In this document: positions 42,913-52,141 of the stretch, piece after piece
Layout of the letters: each line of letters starts with the position of its first letter
How positions within the stretch are numbered: position 1 is the stretch's first letter
Assembly (NCBI GenBank): GCA_900545925.1
Contig: URAZ01000002.1
Coordinates: 55,284 to 119,283, forward strand
Origin: an uncultured Eubacteriales bacterium
GTDB taxonomy: Bacteria; Bacillota; Clostridia; Oscillospirales; Oscillospiraceae
Direction: 5' to 3'
Length of the DNA: 64,000 nucleotides
The notes under the pieces: generated by a model
Database searches by the model: none
Seen by the model: the letters and a program-made list of their open reading frames with translations, nothing else
Told to the model about the DNA's origin: nothing
Translations under genes and position numbers: made by a program

Positions 42913-43938
42913 CTATCTCTGCACTCTGCCTGTGCCGTCGCCGCCCATGAGCTTTTCTACATCAGAAACGCCGACACGGTTAAAGTCACCGATGACGCTG
43001 TGTTTGAGGCAGCTTGCCGCAACTGCGAATTCGAGCGCCAGCTGCTTGTCCTCATAGTGGTTCAGCCCGTAGATCAAGCCGCCCGCGAAGCTGTCGCCGC
43101 CGCCCACACGGTCGATAATATCCCGAATTTCGTACTTTTTGGACACATAGAAGTCCTTGCCGTCGTTCAGGCACGCCGCCCAGCCGTTCCAGTCCGCACT
43201 GTGGCTCTCACGCAGCGTGATGGCGATGCACTTCATGTTCGGATAGCTTTCCAGGACCTTATTGCCGAGCACGCGGTACTTCTCACGATCCAGCTCGCCG
43301 GACTCCACGTTCACATCGACGGTAATTTCCAGCGACTTCTGCACGTCCTCTTCGTTGGCAATTGCCACATCGACGTACTTGGCAAGCTCGCGCATAACCT
43401 CGCTGGCTTTCTTGCCGTATTTCCAGAGGTTCTTGCGGTAGTTGAGGTCGCAGGAAACGGTGATGTTCCGCTTCTTTGCTTCCTGGACGGATTCAAGAGA
43501 CAGCTCCATCGCGCTTTCGGAAATCGCAGGCGTAATACCCGTGATATGGAACCAAGCCACACCCTCGAAGGCTTTGTCCCAGTCGATATCACCGGGCTTT
43601 GCCAGCGCGATCGAGGAATACGCGCGGTCGTAGACGACCTTGCTCGGCAGCTGGTTTGCGCCGCCCTCGAGATAATAGATGCCCATCCGTCCGTCACCGC
43701 GGACGATCTTTTTTGTATCGACGCCAAAGTAGCGCAGCTCGCGGATGCAGCATTCTGCAATGTCGTTATTGGGCAAAACGGTCAAAAATTCTGCGTCCAT
43801 GCCGTAGTTTGCAAGGCTCACCGCCACGTTCGCTTCACCGCCGCCGAAGGTTGCCTCCAGCATCGGACTCTGGAAAAAGCGCTCATGTCCCGGCGCTTTC
43901 AGGCGGAGCATGATCTCACCAAATGTCAAAATTTTCAT
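42913..43938 (-). CDS. kdgK: 2-dehydro-3-deoxygluconokinase (PfkB family)
   Basis: 341 residues. The ribokinase/PfkB fold is shown by the N-terminal GGGEANVAVSLANYGMDAEF, the central FHITGITPAIS, and the catalytic GGGDSFAGGLIYG with the Asp base. It should phosphorylate 2-keto-3-deoxygluconate to KDPG, the substrate of the next enzyme. It has a GAGGAGGAG site and follows the aldolase gene by 12 bp in the same leftward operon. Assignment to KDG is supported by that neighbour more than by the kinase sequence itself. Confidence 0.9.
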   Translation of the reverse strand: MKILTFGEIMLRLKAPGHERFFQSPMLEATFGGGEANVAVSLANYGMDAEFLTVLPNNDIAECCIRELRYFGVDTKKIVRGDGRMGIYYLEGGANQLPSKVVYDRAYSSIALAKPGDIDWDKAFEGVAWFHITGITPAISESAMELSLESVQEAKKRNITVSCDLNYRKNLWKYGKKASEVMRELAKYVDVAIANEEDVQKSLEITVDVNVESGELDREKYRVLGNKVLESYPNMKCIAITLRESHSADWNGWAACLNDGKDFYVSKKYEIRDIIDRVGGGDSFAGGLIYGLNHYEDKQLALEFAVAASCLKHSVIGDFNRVGVSDVEKLMGGDGTGRVQR

Positions 43939-43950
43939 GATTGCTCCTCC

Positions 43951-44910
43951 TCACTTTTGCAGCAGATGCACAGCAAAGCCGCCGATTTCATCTTTCAGGT
44001 ACACAGCGACCATCCGTCCACCCTTATACTTGGCAGTCGTCATGTCACACACAAAGCCTTTCTTTGCAAGCTCCGCAATTGCCAGCGGAACAGAATTTGT
44101 GCGAATGGCGATGTGTCCATTCTTCCCAAGGTACATGGACTTCATGACCTCGATGCCGCCGGATGCAAACATCGAAGAATTGCCATCCTTGACGGTGAGC
44201 GCAAACGCCTCGTTCAGCTTCTCGCAGACGGCGGACGCCGCTTCGGCATCTTCGCAGTTCAGGCCGATGTGCGCCACTTCAAAGCCGAGCGCAGCGCTTC
44301 TTGCCTGTTTGCAAAGCTCCGTGATCTTCTCAAAATTGCCGGCTGCAATGTCCGCCTTCGGGCAGACCCAACTGCCGCCGACCGCGTGGATGAACGGCGC
44401 AGCGATGAACTCGCCGATGTTCTGACCATTCACGCCGCCGGTCGGGATGAATTTGATCCCGCCGAACGGACCTGAGAGCGCCTTCATGGCAGAAAGACCG
44501 CCATATACGCCAGCCGGGAAGAACTTGACCACGGTCAAGCCCAGCTTCATCGCTGCCATGATCTCGCTCGGGGTCACGCAGCCGGGTGTGACGGCAATGC
44601 CGTTCTCTACGCACCAGCGGACGACCTCTTCGTCAAAGCCAGGCGAAACGATAAACTTTGCGCCGCACTCGACCGCCTGTTTGCACTGTTCGAGTGTAAT
44701 GACCGTGCCCGCGCCTACTAACATATCGCGGCAATTTTCCGCGACGGCTTTGATCGAGTCTGCTGCCGCTGCTGTGCGGAACGTAATTTCCATCACATCC
44801 ACACCGCCGGCAAGCAAAGCCTTTGCCGTCGCGACCGCGTCTTTCGCATCATCCAATACCACAACCGGCACAACAGCGGCCACAGACAGACGGTTGATTT
44901 CATATATCAT
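43951..44910 (-). CDS. eda: KDPG/KHG aldolase with C-terminal VOC-like domain
   Basis: 319 residues from the ATG at 44910. Residues 1-210 are the bifunctional KDPG/4-hydroxy-2-oxoglutarate aldolase, a TIM barrel that splits KDPG to pyruvate and glyceraldehyde-3-phosphate. Landmarks are VVVLDDAKDAVATAKALLAG, the catalytic Glu in MEITFRT, MLVGAGTVIT, and the Schiff-base Lys in VVKFFPAG. Residues of about 215-319 (AHIGLNCEDAEAASAVCEKL; IAIRTNSVPLAIAELAKKGF) resemble a glyoxalase/VOC half domain, which standard Eda lacks. It works with kdgK. Confidence 0.9.
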   Translation of the reverse strand: MIYEINRLSVAAVVPVVVLDDAKDAVATAKALLAGGVDVMEITFRTAAAADSIKAVAENCRDMLVGAGTVITLEQCKQAVECGAKFIVSPGFDEEVVRWCVENGIAVTPGCVTPSEIMAAMKLGLTVVKFFPAGVYGGLSAMKALSGPFGGIKFIPTGGVNGQNIGEFIAAPFIHAVGGSWVCPKADIAAGNFEKITELCKQARSAALGFEVAHIGLNCEDAEAASAVCEKLNEAFALTVKDGNSSMFASGGIEVMKSMYLGKNGHIAIRTNSVPLAIAELAKKGFVCDMTTAKYKGGRMVAVYLKDEIGGFAVHLLQK

Positions 44911-44937
44911 ATATGTCACCCTCTATCGCGGAAAAAA

Positions 44938-46254
44938 TTATACTTGTACAACATCGGGCTGTTCCTTCATCCTGCGCATGGACATATGTGCGCTGCACAG
45001 GCGCTCATACAGATCCCACTCATCCTGCACGGTCTTGCAGTGGCGTGCAAAGTAGCTGCGAATAACATCCCGTGCATAATCGTGCGCCACGAAGTGACCA
45101 TCGTCGCCCGCCAGGTGCAATGCATCGTCATCTGATGCATCCGGCGCAAGCGCGCCACAGCTGCGCAGCTCTGCCGCAGCCTGCTTGGCCGTCCAGACGT
45201 TATTCCACAACTGCCGCGTTGCTTCCAGCTTGGCATAGCCGGCTGTTTCCATGTAGCGATGCCACAGGGGCATGAGCTCCAGCAGCTGCACATCCAACCC
45301 TGCTGGCTCAAAAATGTACGCACGCTCAAAGTCGATTTTTTTCGCCATGCTGTTTTCAAAACAGGTGTCGATGATGACGCGTGCGGAGCCTTCCGTAAAC
45401 GCCGACGACGGCGAATATTGCGACACCACAGCCATCTCCGGCCAGCAGGTGTCGATCATGGCCTGCGTCCGCTTTTCATAATATGTCAGATGACCGGGCT
45501 CCATTTCATGACCGATGCACTCGACGATCTTATCGGCGCTCCAGCGCACAAGCGTGTTGAAGTTGCGTTCATATTCCAAATGGTTGTAATCATAGCCGAA
45601 CAGAATGGACAAAAAGTCTGAACGCGGGTCCGCCAGCGCACGCACGCGCACGCGCGGCATACTGTTGCCGGTCACGTGCATATGCCGTACCGTTTCATCA
45701 TGGAAAAACTGTGTTGCTCCGGTGAGTACCTGCAAAAGATGTTCTGTGGGCACGGTGATGCGGCTGCGAAATGCGGCGATCTTCTCTTGTACGCTGCCGC
45801 TGCCGGGCAGCGCCTGCTGCAGATCGGACAGCAGATCCTGCATGGGCTTCGGATCGTATTCTGGCGCGACCAGACCGTACAGTCCGTCTGTCATTTCGTC
45901 GTAGGACATTGTTTGCCCTGAAAGCAGCTGCGCACGCACATGCACGCTCGTCACGTGTTCGATAATGTAGTCGATACGCGCAAGCTCTTGTTCCTGCGCC
46001 GTGGCGCGATAGGCTTTCAACAGACCAATGAGGTTCTCCGACTCATCCAGAATGTCACGCAGGGCTTTGCCGTGCTTCAGATCACCGATCTCGTAGTCCG
46101 GCAGGATCTTATACTCACGGGAGTAGCGCATACTTGTTCTGCGCCAAAATGGCGACTCGGTAAACCACTGGATGTCGATCTCATCATAACGGCTTTTGGA
46201 AAGCGTCAGATCCAGATAGTCCTGCGCCAGCGTGTTGAGCATGGTTTCCGACAT
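44938..46254 (-). CDS. DUF885-like zinc metalloprotein
   Basis: 438 residues from the ATG at 46254. It is mostly helical. The central ECIGHEMEPGHLTYY and a downstream Glu-rich helix (SAFTEGSARVIIDTCFE) match the HExxPGH zinc motif of DUF885-type peptidases, although spacing is unusual. It is probably a cytosolic metallopeptidase or amidase; there is no signal peptide. Its neighbours encode deacetylase-fold enzymes, so it may act on the same N-acylated compound. Confidence 0.6.
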   Translation of the reverse strand: MSETMLNTLAQDYLDLTLSKSRYDEIDIQWFTESPFWRRTSMRYSREYKILPDYEIGDLKHGKALRDILDESENLIGLLKAYRATAQEQELARIDYIIEHVTSVHVRAQLLSGQTMSYDEMTDGLYGLVAPEYDPKPMQDLLSDLQQALPGSGSVQEKIAAFRSRITVPTEHLLQVLTGATQFFHDETVRHMHVTGNSMPRVRVRALADPRSDFLSILFGYDYNHLEYERNFNTLVRWSADKIVECIGHEMEPGHLTYYEKRTQAMIDTCWPEMAVVSQYSPSSAFTEGSARVIIDTCFENSMAKKIDFERAYIFEPAGLDVQLLELMPLWHRYMETAGYAKLEATRQLWNNVWTAKQAAAELRSCGALAPDASDDDALHLAGDDGHFVAHDYARDVIRSYFARHCKTVQDEWDLYERLCSAHMSMRRMKEQPDVVQV

Positions 46255-46279
46255 AGTTTGCTTCTCCTTTATGATTGTT

Positions 46280-47107
46280 TTATTGCATTTTCTGCGTCCA
46301 CGCAGCAAGCTCACTGCCTGTGGCCAGCCATACGTCGCCGGCCTTTTGAATTTCATCCAGCACACGTTCGAGCATGAACAGCCTTCCCTGCTCGCCGGTG
46401 GCCTGCGGGTCGAGCTGCAGGCTGAACAGGGCGCCCCAACGGCGCGTACCCGTTAGCTCACACAGCCAGTTATCCAGCACCTGATCCATTCCGGCGCTGC
46501 GGGCCGAGCCCGGCGGAATGGGGGGATCGAACGCAAAGGTGAAATACGGAAGGTCAAACAGCGTCCACGAGATAGGAAGCTCCGGCAGCCCCGCCGGCTG
46601 ACGGATGTAGGGAACATCCGTGTTGGACAGGGAGCTGGAATAGGCAAAGCCCGCTTCCTTTGCTGCCACAAGTGTCTGTTCTGTGATCTCACCCTCCGGC
46701 ATGCGGAAGCCTGTTACGGCGCGCCCCGCAGCCTTCTCAATGGCCGCCTTTGCTTTTTTCAGCAGCTCCAACTGCTCTTCCGGCGTGAAATGCGCCAGGA
46801 TCTCGTGTTCATATCCGTGGCAGCCCAGCTCGTGACCGGCATCCGCAATGGCGCGTACAGCATCCGGATACAGCTCCGCAACGCGCCCGGGAATGAAGAA
46901 TGTGCCCTTCACGCCGTGCTCCCGGAAACAATCCAGCAGATGCGGCAGACCATATTCCATCCCTGTCCAGCCGAGCCGCTGGATGTCGCCTTCGGATACG
47001 TCGATGCCCGGGTAAAAAATGCGCCCATAAAACTCCGCGTCCAGATTGACGGAGATCATGGCTGCACTTGTATAGCCCTGCGGCCAGAGAAATGTTCTGC
47101 TCAACAT
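46280..47107 (-). CDS. Polysaccharide deacetylase-fold hydrolase 1
   Basis: 275 residues from the ATG at 47107, which overlaps the stop of the upstream deacetylase gene and has AGGAGG. NodB-fold motifs are SVNLDAEF (Asp), the metal His pair GHELGCHGYEHE, FRMPEGEI in place of the usual RxP, and a C-terminal hydrophobic strand. There is no signal peptide, so it acts in the cytosol, like PuuE-type N-acyl or cyclic-amide hydrolases, not on cell-wall polymer. Confidence 0.8.
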   Translation of the reverse strand: MLSRTFLWPQGYTSAAMISVNLDAEFYGRIFYPGIDVSEGDIQRLGWTGMEYGLPHLLDCFREHGVKGTFFIPGRVAELYPDAVRAIADAGHELGCHGYEHEILAHFTPEEQLELLKKAKAAIEKAAGRAVTGFRMPEGEITEQTLVAAKEAGFAYSSSLSNTDVPYIRQPAGLPELPISWTLFDLPYFTFAFDPPIPPGSARSAGMDQVLDNWLCELTGTRRWGALFSLQLDPQATGEQGRLFMLERVLDEIQKAGDVWLATGSELAAWTQKMQ

Positions 47108-47979
47108 GCTGTGACCTCCTGTGCTGCCAAAAAGTGCTGCGCGATGTCCAGACATGTACTGCACCAGACCTCCCGGTTTTCTGCCAAATATGCGCAAAAG
47201 CGCTCCAACACGACGGACCGGCCGGCCGTTCCCGCGATCTGCGGATGAAAAGCCGAAGCGCCCATTCGTCCAAAGCGGGCCATGCCTTCGATCTCACGCA
47301 CCCAGTTGCGGTATACCACATCATAGCCCGCGGGCCGCGGCATTCCCTCCAGAACAGCTGGATAGTTGTGCAGTACCGTTTGCACATAGTCATCCATCTG
47401 CTCATCCCGGCACGGAACATTCACGCCGCACGTTGCCGTGCCGTTCACATAGTACCAGCCGTCTCCCTCGCCGCTTGTTCCGGCGCTGGAATAGACAAAG
47501 CCAGCCGATTCATACAGCCAGCGCTCCGTCTGCGGCAGCAGCATTCCCGTCGGGCGCATACCGCGCGCGATGTCACCGGTGTATTTTTTGAAAAGCTCCT
47601 GTGAAAGACCGATGCGTGCACACTGCTGGTCAAATGTTTCACCGTAACGACCGGTATGGTCAAGGCCGTGATGCGCGAATTCGTGCCCTTCTTTCCGGAT
47701 CATCTCGATCACATCCGGATGCTCCTGCATCATGTCAGTCGGCACGAACCAGGTCGCCTTCAGATCATAATTCCGAAGAATATCCAGAATGCGTGCGGCG
47801 CCGCGCTCCGGACCGAACAGACCGATGGAGCGTCCTTTGATGTATTGACTTCCGTTCGGCAGCTTTACGGTTTTATTGCGCCAAATCGTATCGCCGTCCA
47901 AATCAAATGAAAGCGAAAACGCACACTTTGCGTTCTGCGGCCACGAAACGGGCCGCACGGCCTTTTTTTCTTCACTCAT
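47101..47979 (-). CDS. Polysaccharide deacetylase-fold hydrolase 2
   Basis: 292 residues, paralogous in fold to its neighbour. Motifs are SLSFDLDGD (catalytic Asp and metal Asp), EGHEFAHHGLDH (metal His), MRPTGMLLPQ and the C-terminal SAFHPQIAGTAGR. No signal peptide. Proteins of this layout belong to the PuuE/allantoinase-like branch that opens amide bonds in small molecules. The start overlaps the SDR gene's stop by 4 bp. Confidence 0.8.
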   Translation of the reverse strand: MSEEKKAVRPVSWPQNAKCAFSLSFDLDGDTIWRNKTVKLPNGSQYIKGRSIGLFGPERGAARILDILRNYDLKATWFVPTDMMQEHPDVIEMIRKEGHEFAHHGLDHTGRYGETFDQQCARIGLSQELFKKYTGDIARGMRPTGMLLPQTERWLYESAGFVYSSAGTSGEGDGWYYVNGTATCGVNVPCRDEQMDDYVQTVLHNYPAVLEGMPRPAGYDVVYRNWVREIEGMARFGRMGASAFHPQIAGTAGRSVVLERFCAYLAENREVWCSTCLDIAQHFLAAQEVTAC

Positions 47980-48737
47980 ACCAGCATTCTTCTGCCGCCG
48001 TTCGGCGCGAGGATCTGACCTGTCACATAGTCCGAAGCCTCAGAGACCAGATACAGCACTGCGTTTGCAATATCAAGCGGCTTTGCAATGCGCCCTTTCG
48101 GGATGAGCGGCAGTTCATCGTCTACAAATTCGCCGTCGGCTTCACGCAGACCCGGAGTGTCCGTTGTGGGCACCACGATGACGTTGCAGTTGATGTTGAA
48201 CGGAGCGGCCTCTCTGGCAATGGAGGTCGTCAGACCGATCACGCCGGCCTTCGCAGAAGCATAGTGCGCACACTGCTCACCGCCGCACAGCGCATAACCG
48301 GAGCTGATGTTTACGATGCGCCCGCTGTTCTGCTTACGCATATAGGGGAATGCCGCGCGGATGGCCGCAAATGCGCTGTATAGGTTCAGCCGCACATAGT
48401 GGTCAAAGCTCGCATCGTCTAAATCAAAGAAGTCGCGCGGGGGTTCACCGCCTCCGCCATTGTTGATCAGAAAATCGACCGTGCCAAACACCTCGACCGT
48501 GCGAGCGATCAGATCGTTGATCTGTTCTGTCTGCATAATGTCGCAGTGGCAATATTCTGCCGTGCCGCCTTTGGCGCGGATGCCCGCGGCGACTGCTTCG
48601 CCGTTTTCGTCATTGATGTCACATACCATCACGCGCACGCCGTACTCCGCCAGCGCCTCGGCAACTCCCTGGCCAATGCCGCGGCCGGAGCCGGTCACGA
48701 TAGCGGCCTTACCGCTGATACCCAGATAGTCTTTCAT
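47976..48737 (-). CDS. SDR-family dehydrogenase 1
   Basis: 253 residues from the ATG at 48737. The NAD(P)-binding motif is VTGSGRGIGQG, the structural motif NNGGGG replaces the usual NNAG, and the active site is ISSGYALCGGEQCAHYASAK (Ser, Tyr, Lys). The C-terminus NGGRR is typical of 3-oxoacyl reductase-like SDRs. It is coupled to deacetylase 2 by a 4-bp overlap and lies 4 bp after the LivF gene, so it belongs to the transporter-catabolism operon. Substrate unknown; a hydroxy-acid or sugar acid is likely. Confidence 0.85.
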   Translation of the reverse strand: MKDYLGISGKAAIVTGSGRGIGQGVAEALAEYGVRVMVCDINDENGEAVAAGIRAKGGTAEYCHCDIMQTEQINDLIARTVEVFGTVDFLINNGGGGEPPRDFFDLDDASFDHYVRLNLYSAFAAIRAAFPYMRKQNSGRIVNISSGYALCGGEQCAHYASAKAGVIGLTTSIAREAAPFNINCNVIVVPTTDTPGLREADGEFVDDELPLIPKGRIAKPLDIANAVLYLVSEASDYVTGQILAPNGGRRMLV

Positions 48738-48741
48738 GGAA

Positions 48742-49458
48742 TCAATCCTCCTGTTTTGTCTGTTTACTGTTCCCAAGATACGATGACAGGAAGTTCTCTT
48801 CCTGCAAAATTTCTGCACCCGTGCCATACCGCACGATGCGGCCCTGCTGAATGACGCATGCATGATCCGCGATTTTTAAGGCTTTGCGCGCATTCTGTTC
48901 CACCAGCAACACCGTAATGCCTTCTTTATTGATCTGCTGAATGATGTTGATAACCTCATTGACGATGAGTGGAGCCAGACCGAGCGACGGCTCATCCAGC
49001 AAAAGCAGCTTCGGATCGGACATCAGCCCGCGGGCAATGGCCAGCATTTGCTGTTCGCCGCCGGAAAGCGTACCGGCACGCTGGTGACGGCGCTCTTCCA
49101 GACGGGGAAACATTGCAAATGAGCGTGCAATGCCGATGCTGCGATCCTTTACCAGATACCCGCCCATGAGCAGATTTTCCTCCACGCTCAGGTTCGGAAA
49201 TATCCAGCGCCCCTCGGGGACCAGAGAGATCCCTCTGGCCACGACCTCGTGTGGTGTGTGCGGCAGCGGCTTGCCGTCATACAATATTTCTCCGCTTTTA
49301 GGCTTCAAGAGCCCGGCAATGCAGCGCATGAGCGTGGATTTGCCTGCACCGTTTGCACCGACGATCGAAACGATCTCGCCAGTGTTTACGGTTGCGCTGA
49401 TACCGTTCAACGCTTTGATTTTTCCATAGCTGTATTCCAGATTTTCAATGGTCAGCAT
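48742..49458 (-). CDS. livF: Branched-chain amino acid-type ABC transporter ATPase LivF
   Basis: 238 residues. Walker A GANGAGKST, signature LSGGEQQML and Walker B LLLLDEPSLGLAP are clear, and the LVEQNARKALKIAD H-loop region is of LivF type. It pairs with LivG as the two ATPases of a HAAT-family importer. The ATG at 49458 lies 2 bp after the LivG stop. Despite the name, the cargo may be a different amino-acid-like or acidic compound that feeds the downstream enzymes. Confidence 0.9.
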   Translation of the reverse strand: MLTIENLEYSYGKIKALNGISATVNTGEIVSIVGANGAGKSTLMRCIAGLLKPKSGEILYDGKPLPHTPHEVVARGISLVPEGRWIFPNLSVEENLLMGGYLVKDRSIGIARSFAMFPRLEERRHQRAGTLSGGEQQMLAIARGLMSDPKLLLLDEPSLGLAPLIVNEVINIIQQINKEGITVLLVEQNARKALKIADHACVIQQGRIVRYGTGAEILQEENFLSSYLGNSKQTKQED

Positions 49459-49460
49459 CG

Positions 49461-50237
49461 TCAATCACCTGCCCCTAAATATGCTTCGATCACATCCTCG
49501 TTTGCCTGGATCTCCTCCGGCAGCCCTGTTGCGAGCTGTTTGCCGAAGTTGATGACCGTCAGCCGGTCACAGACATTCATAATGACATCCATATGATGAT
49601 CAATGACCAGAATGGCGATCTGCGGATGATCCACACGAATATTGCGGATGATCTGCGACAACTCCTCCGATTCGCCTTCGTTCATGCCGGCTGCCGGTTC
49701 GTCCAGCAGCAGCACCTTCGGCGCGCAGACCAGGGAGCGCACGATCTCCAGCCGGCGCTGTTGGCCGTAGGGAAGATTGCTCGCTATCTGGTCGCGCAGA
49801 TCCCACAGCCCTACGCGCCGGAGCGTCTGTTCACAGACCTCGGCGGCCTTCTTTTCCTCACGGCGGCATTTCGCCGTTTTGAACACACCGTCCCAGAAGC
49901 TGTAGTTCATGTTCTGCTGATAAGCGATGTGTACATTCTCATATACGGTCAGGTCGTTGAACAACCGGATGTTCTGGAATGTCCGCGCAATGCCGAGATT
50001 TGCGATCTCGTTGGGCTGCCGGCCTACAATGGATCTGCCTTCCAGAAGGATGTCTCCTTCCGACGGCGCATAGATGCCGGTGATAAGGTTAAACAGCGTC
50101 GTTTTGCCCGCGCCGTTCGGACCGATGACGCCAAAGATCTCGCCCGGCTTTACGCCGAGGCTTACATGGTTTGTCGCCTTGATGCCGCCGAAGTGCTTGC
50201 TGATGTCGCGAATATCCAGAATGTATTCGTTTCCCAT
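49461..50237 (-). CDS. livG: Branched-chain amino acid-type ABC transporter ATPase LivG
   Basis: 258 residues. Walker A GPNGAGKTT, the LivG-specific LGIARTFQNIRLFNDLTV, a signature YGQQRRLEI (in place of LSGGQ), and Walker B VLLLDEPAAGMNEGE are visible. It ends 2 bp before livF and begins 2 bp after the permease livM, so all five transporter genes are one operon. Confidence 0.9.
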   Translation of the reverse strand: MGNEYILDIRDISKHFGGIKATNHVSLGVKPGEIFGVIGPNGAGKTTLFNLITGIYAPSEGDILLEGRSIVGRQPNEIANLGIARTFQNIRLFNDLTVYENVHIAYQQNMNYSFWDGVFKTAKCRREEKKAAEVCEQTLRRVGLWDLRDQIASNLPYGQQRRLEIVRSLVCAPKVLLLDEPAAGMNEGESEELSQIIRNIRVDHPQIAILVIDHHMDVIMNVCDRLTVINFGKQLATGLPEEIQANEDVIEAYLGAGD

Positions 50238-50238
50238 T

Positions 50239-51138
50239 TCAGCGTCCTCCTTTCCGCGCGTCCGTGCGACGCTTGAGCGCTGCGCCGAGCTTGCGCACGC
50301 CGTTTTTGATGCCGCGCCAGGAAAGCTCCGACGTTCCCATCAGGCCGGACGGACGGAACAGAATGGCAAGCACGACCAGCAGACCGTAGAACACCATGCG
50401 CCACTGTTCCGCAGATCCGAAGCGCAGCAGCTCCGGCAGCGGCAGCAGCAGGAGACCGGCCAGGATCGTGCCGGTCAGGCTTCCGCGCCCGCCCAGGATG
50501 ACCACAATGATAAGCTCGTCCGATTTTGCCATGGTGAACATGTTGGGATGCAGGAAGTGCATATAATGCGCCAGAAATGCACCCGCACAGCCGCACAATG
50601 CGCAGCTGATGATCATGGCTTCCATCTTGTACTTGAAGATGTTCACGCCTACGGAACGCGCCGCGATCTCATCCTCCCGCACGGCAATGCAGTTGCGTCC
50701 GTGCTTGGAGTTGATAAACGACCGCAGTCCGATTACGGTCAGGATCACGACGCCCCAAACCACAAATACGTTTGAACCACTCGGCACATCGGAAAAACCA
50801 CGCGCACCGCCGGTGATCGATTCCGTATTCTGAATGATAAGCTTGATGGCCTCGCCAATGCCGAGCGTCACGATGATGAAGTAGTCATCACGCAGGCGCA
50901 GTGTGGGGTAGCTGATGAGGTAACCCACAAGGCTTGCTGCCAGCATACCGCCCAGAATGCCCATAAAAATCGGCATTCCGCAGTTTTTTGTCAAAAGCGC
51001 CGAAACATACCCCCCAATGGCCATAAACCCTGCATGACCCATGGAGAACATTCCCGTAAAGCCGCAGAGGATGGATACGCCGAGCACTGCGATCATGTAA
51101 ATGCCGACGATCGTCAAAACACCGATCCAATATTGCAT
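50239..51138 (-). CDS. livM: Branched-chain amino acid-type ABC permease LivM
   Basis: 299 residues with about eight membrane helices. The family pattern is seen in GFTGMFSMGHAGFMAIGGYV and in the EAA-type loop AVREDEIAARSVGVNIFKYK. It should form the membrane channel together with LivH. The Arg/Lys-rich C-terminus is cytosolic. The gene lies 12 bp after livH. Confidence 0.9.
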   Translation of the reverse strand: MQYWIGVLTIVGIYMIAVLGVSILCGFTGMFSMGHAGFMAIGGYVSALLTKNCGMPIFMGILGGMLAASLVGYLISYPTLRLRDDYFIIVTLGIGEAIKLIIQNTESITGGARGFSDVPSGSNVFVVWGVVILTVIGLRSFINSKHGRNCIAVREDEIAARSVGVNIFKYKMEAMIISCALCGCAGAFLAHYMHFLHPNMFTMAKSDELIIVVILGGRGSLTGTILAGLLLLPLPELLRFGSAEQWRMVFYGLLVVLAILFRPSGLMGTSELSWRGIKNGVRKLGAALKRRTDARKGGR

Positions 51139-51150
51139 ATCCGTTCCTCC

Positions 51151-52026
51151 TTACGCCTTGTCCTCGCTGGATTTGCCCATCAGACCAGACGGCCGCACCA
51201 GCAAAATGAGGATCAGCAGAATGTATGCGAACAGGTCGCGCATCGCTGTGGATACATATGCCGAAATAAACGCCTCCGAAACCCCCAGGATCAGCGCCCC
51301 GAGCACTGCGCCAGGCAGGCTGCCGAGACCGCCGATGACTGCGCAGATGAAAGCCTTATTCGTGTAGAACGTACCAAGAGAGGGATATGTGGTATACTTT
51401 GCACCCAGCAGTGCACCTGCAATTCCGGCAAGACTGCCGGCAATAAGGAATATTGCCGTGATGAGCTTGTATGTATTTACGCCCATAAGCGCAGTGATGT
51501 CCAAACTGAATGAGGCACCTCGGATGGCAAGGCCCAGTCTGGTCTTGCGGATGATAAGCTCCACGATAACAAGAGCGAGAATGCTGACGGCAAAAATGAT
51601 GATGTCCACCAGTCCGATGCTTGCCCCAAACAGGTTGATGCTCTGCGCCGTAAAGTTGACCGGGTACACGCGGAAGCGTCCGGTAAAGGCAATGATGACC
51701 AGATTGTCGCCAATGACCGACATGCCAAGACCGATGATCATCAGGTATACTCGACGTGCATTGCGGCGCAGCAGCGGACGATAGGCGGCGAACTGGATGA
51801 AGGCGGCGAGCAGTGCAGCCGCGATCACACCCATGATAATGCCCGCCAGCAGGTTCTGCATGGCATAGGTCAAAAAGAAAAATGTTGCGAATGCGCCGAT
51901 CGTTACAGAAATGCTGTGTGCAAAGTTCGTGAAGTTCAGAAGACTGTAGATCAGCGCATAGCCGACCGCCATCAGTGCGTACACGCTGCCGACGGATAAG
52001 CCGTTGATAAGCTGTTGAATAAACAC
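51151..52026 (-). CDS. livH: Branched-chain amino acid-type ABC permease LivH
   Basis: 291 residues with about eight membrane helices. It begins FIQQLINGLSVGSVYALMAV, the typical LivH start, and contains GASFSLDITALMGVNTYKLI and FICAVIGGLGSLPGAVLGAL. It is the second channel subunit. A GAGGAACT ribosome site precedes the ATG. A 115-bp gap separates it from the binding-protein gene and may hold a processing site that gives higher expression of the binding protein. Confidence 0.9.
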   Translation of the reverse strand: MFIQQLINGLSVGSVYALMAVGYALIYSLLNFTNFAHSISVTIGAFATFFFLTYAMQNLLAGIIMGVIAAALLAAFIQFAAYRPLLRRNARRVYLMIIGLGMSVIGDNLVIIAFTGRFRVYPVNFTAQSINLFGASIGLVDIIIFAVSILALVIVELIIRKTRLGLAIRGASFSLDITALMGVNTYKLITAIFLIAGSLAGIAGALLGAKYTTYPSLGTFYTNKAFICAVIGGLGSLPGAVLGALILGVSEAFISAYVSTAMRDLFAYILLILILLVRPSGLMGKSSEDKA

Positions 52027-52141
52027 CGTAAGTTCCTCCTGTGTCAGGCCGCATGACCTAGAATATCACGTTCCCGGAATGCTCCGGACCGTTTTGCCAA
52101 ACAGTCTCTGCGCCGCCTGGCAGGACATGGCTGTTTGCGGC

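Noticed and set aside
43000..44475. 491-codon open frame on the plus strand
   Set aside because: Covers kdgK and eda in antisense; both of these are well-supported enzymes.
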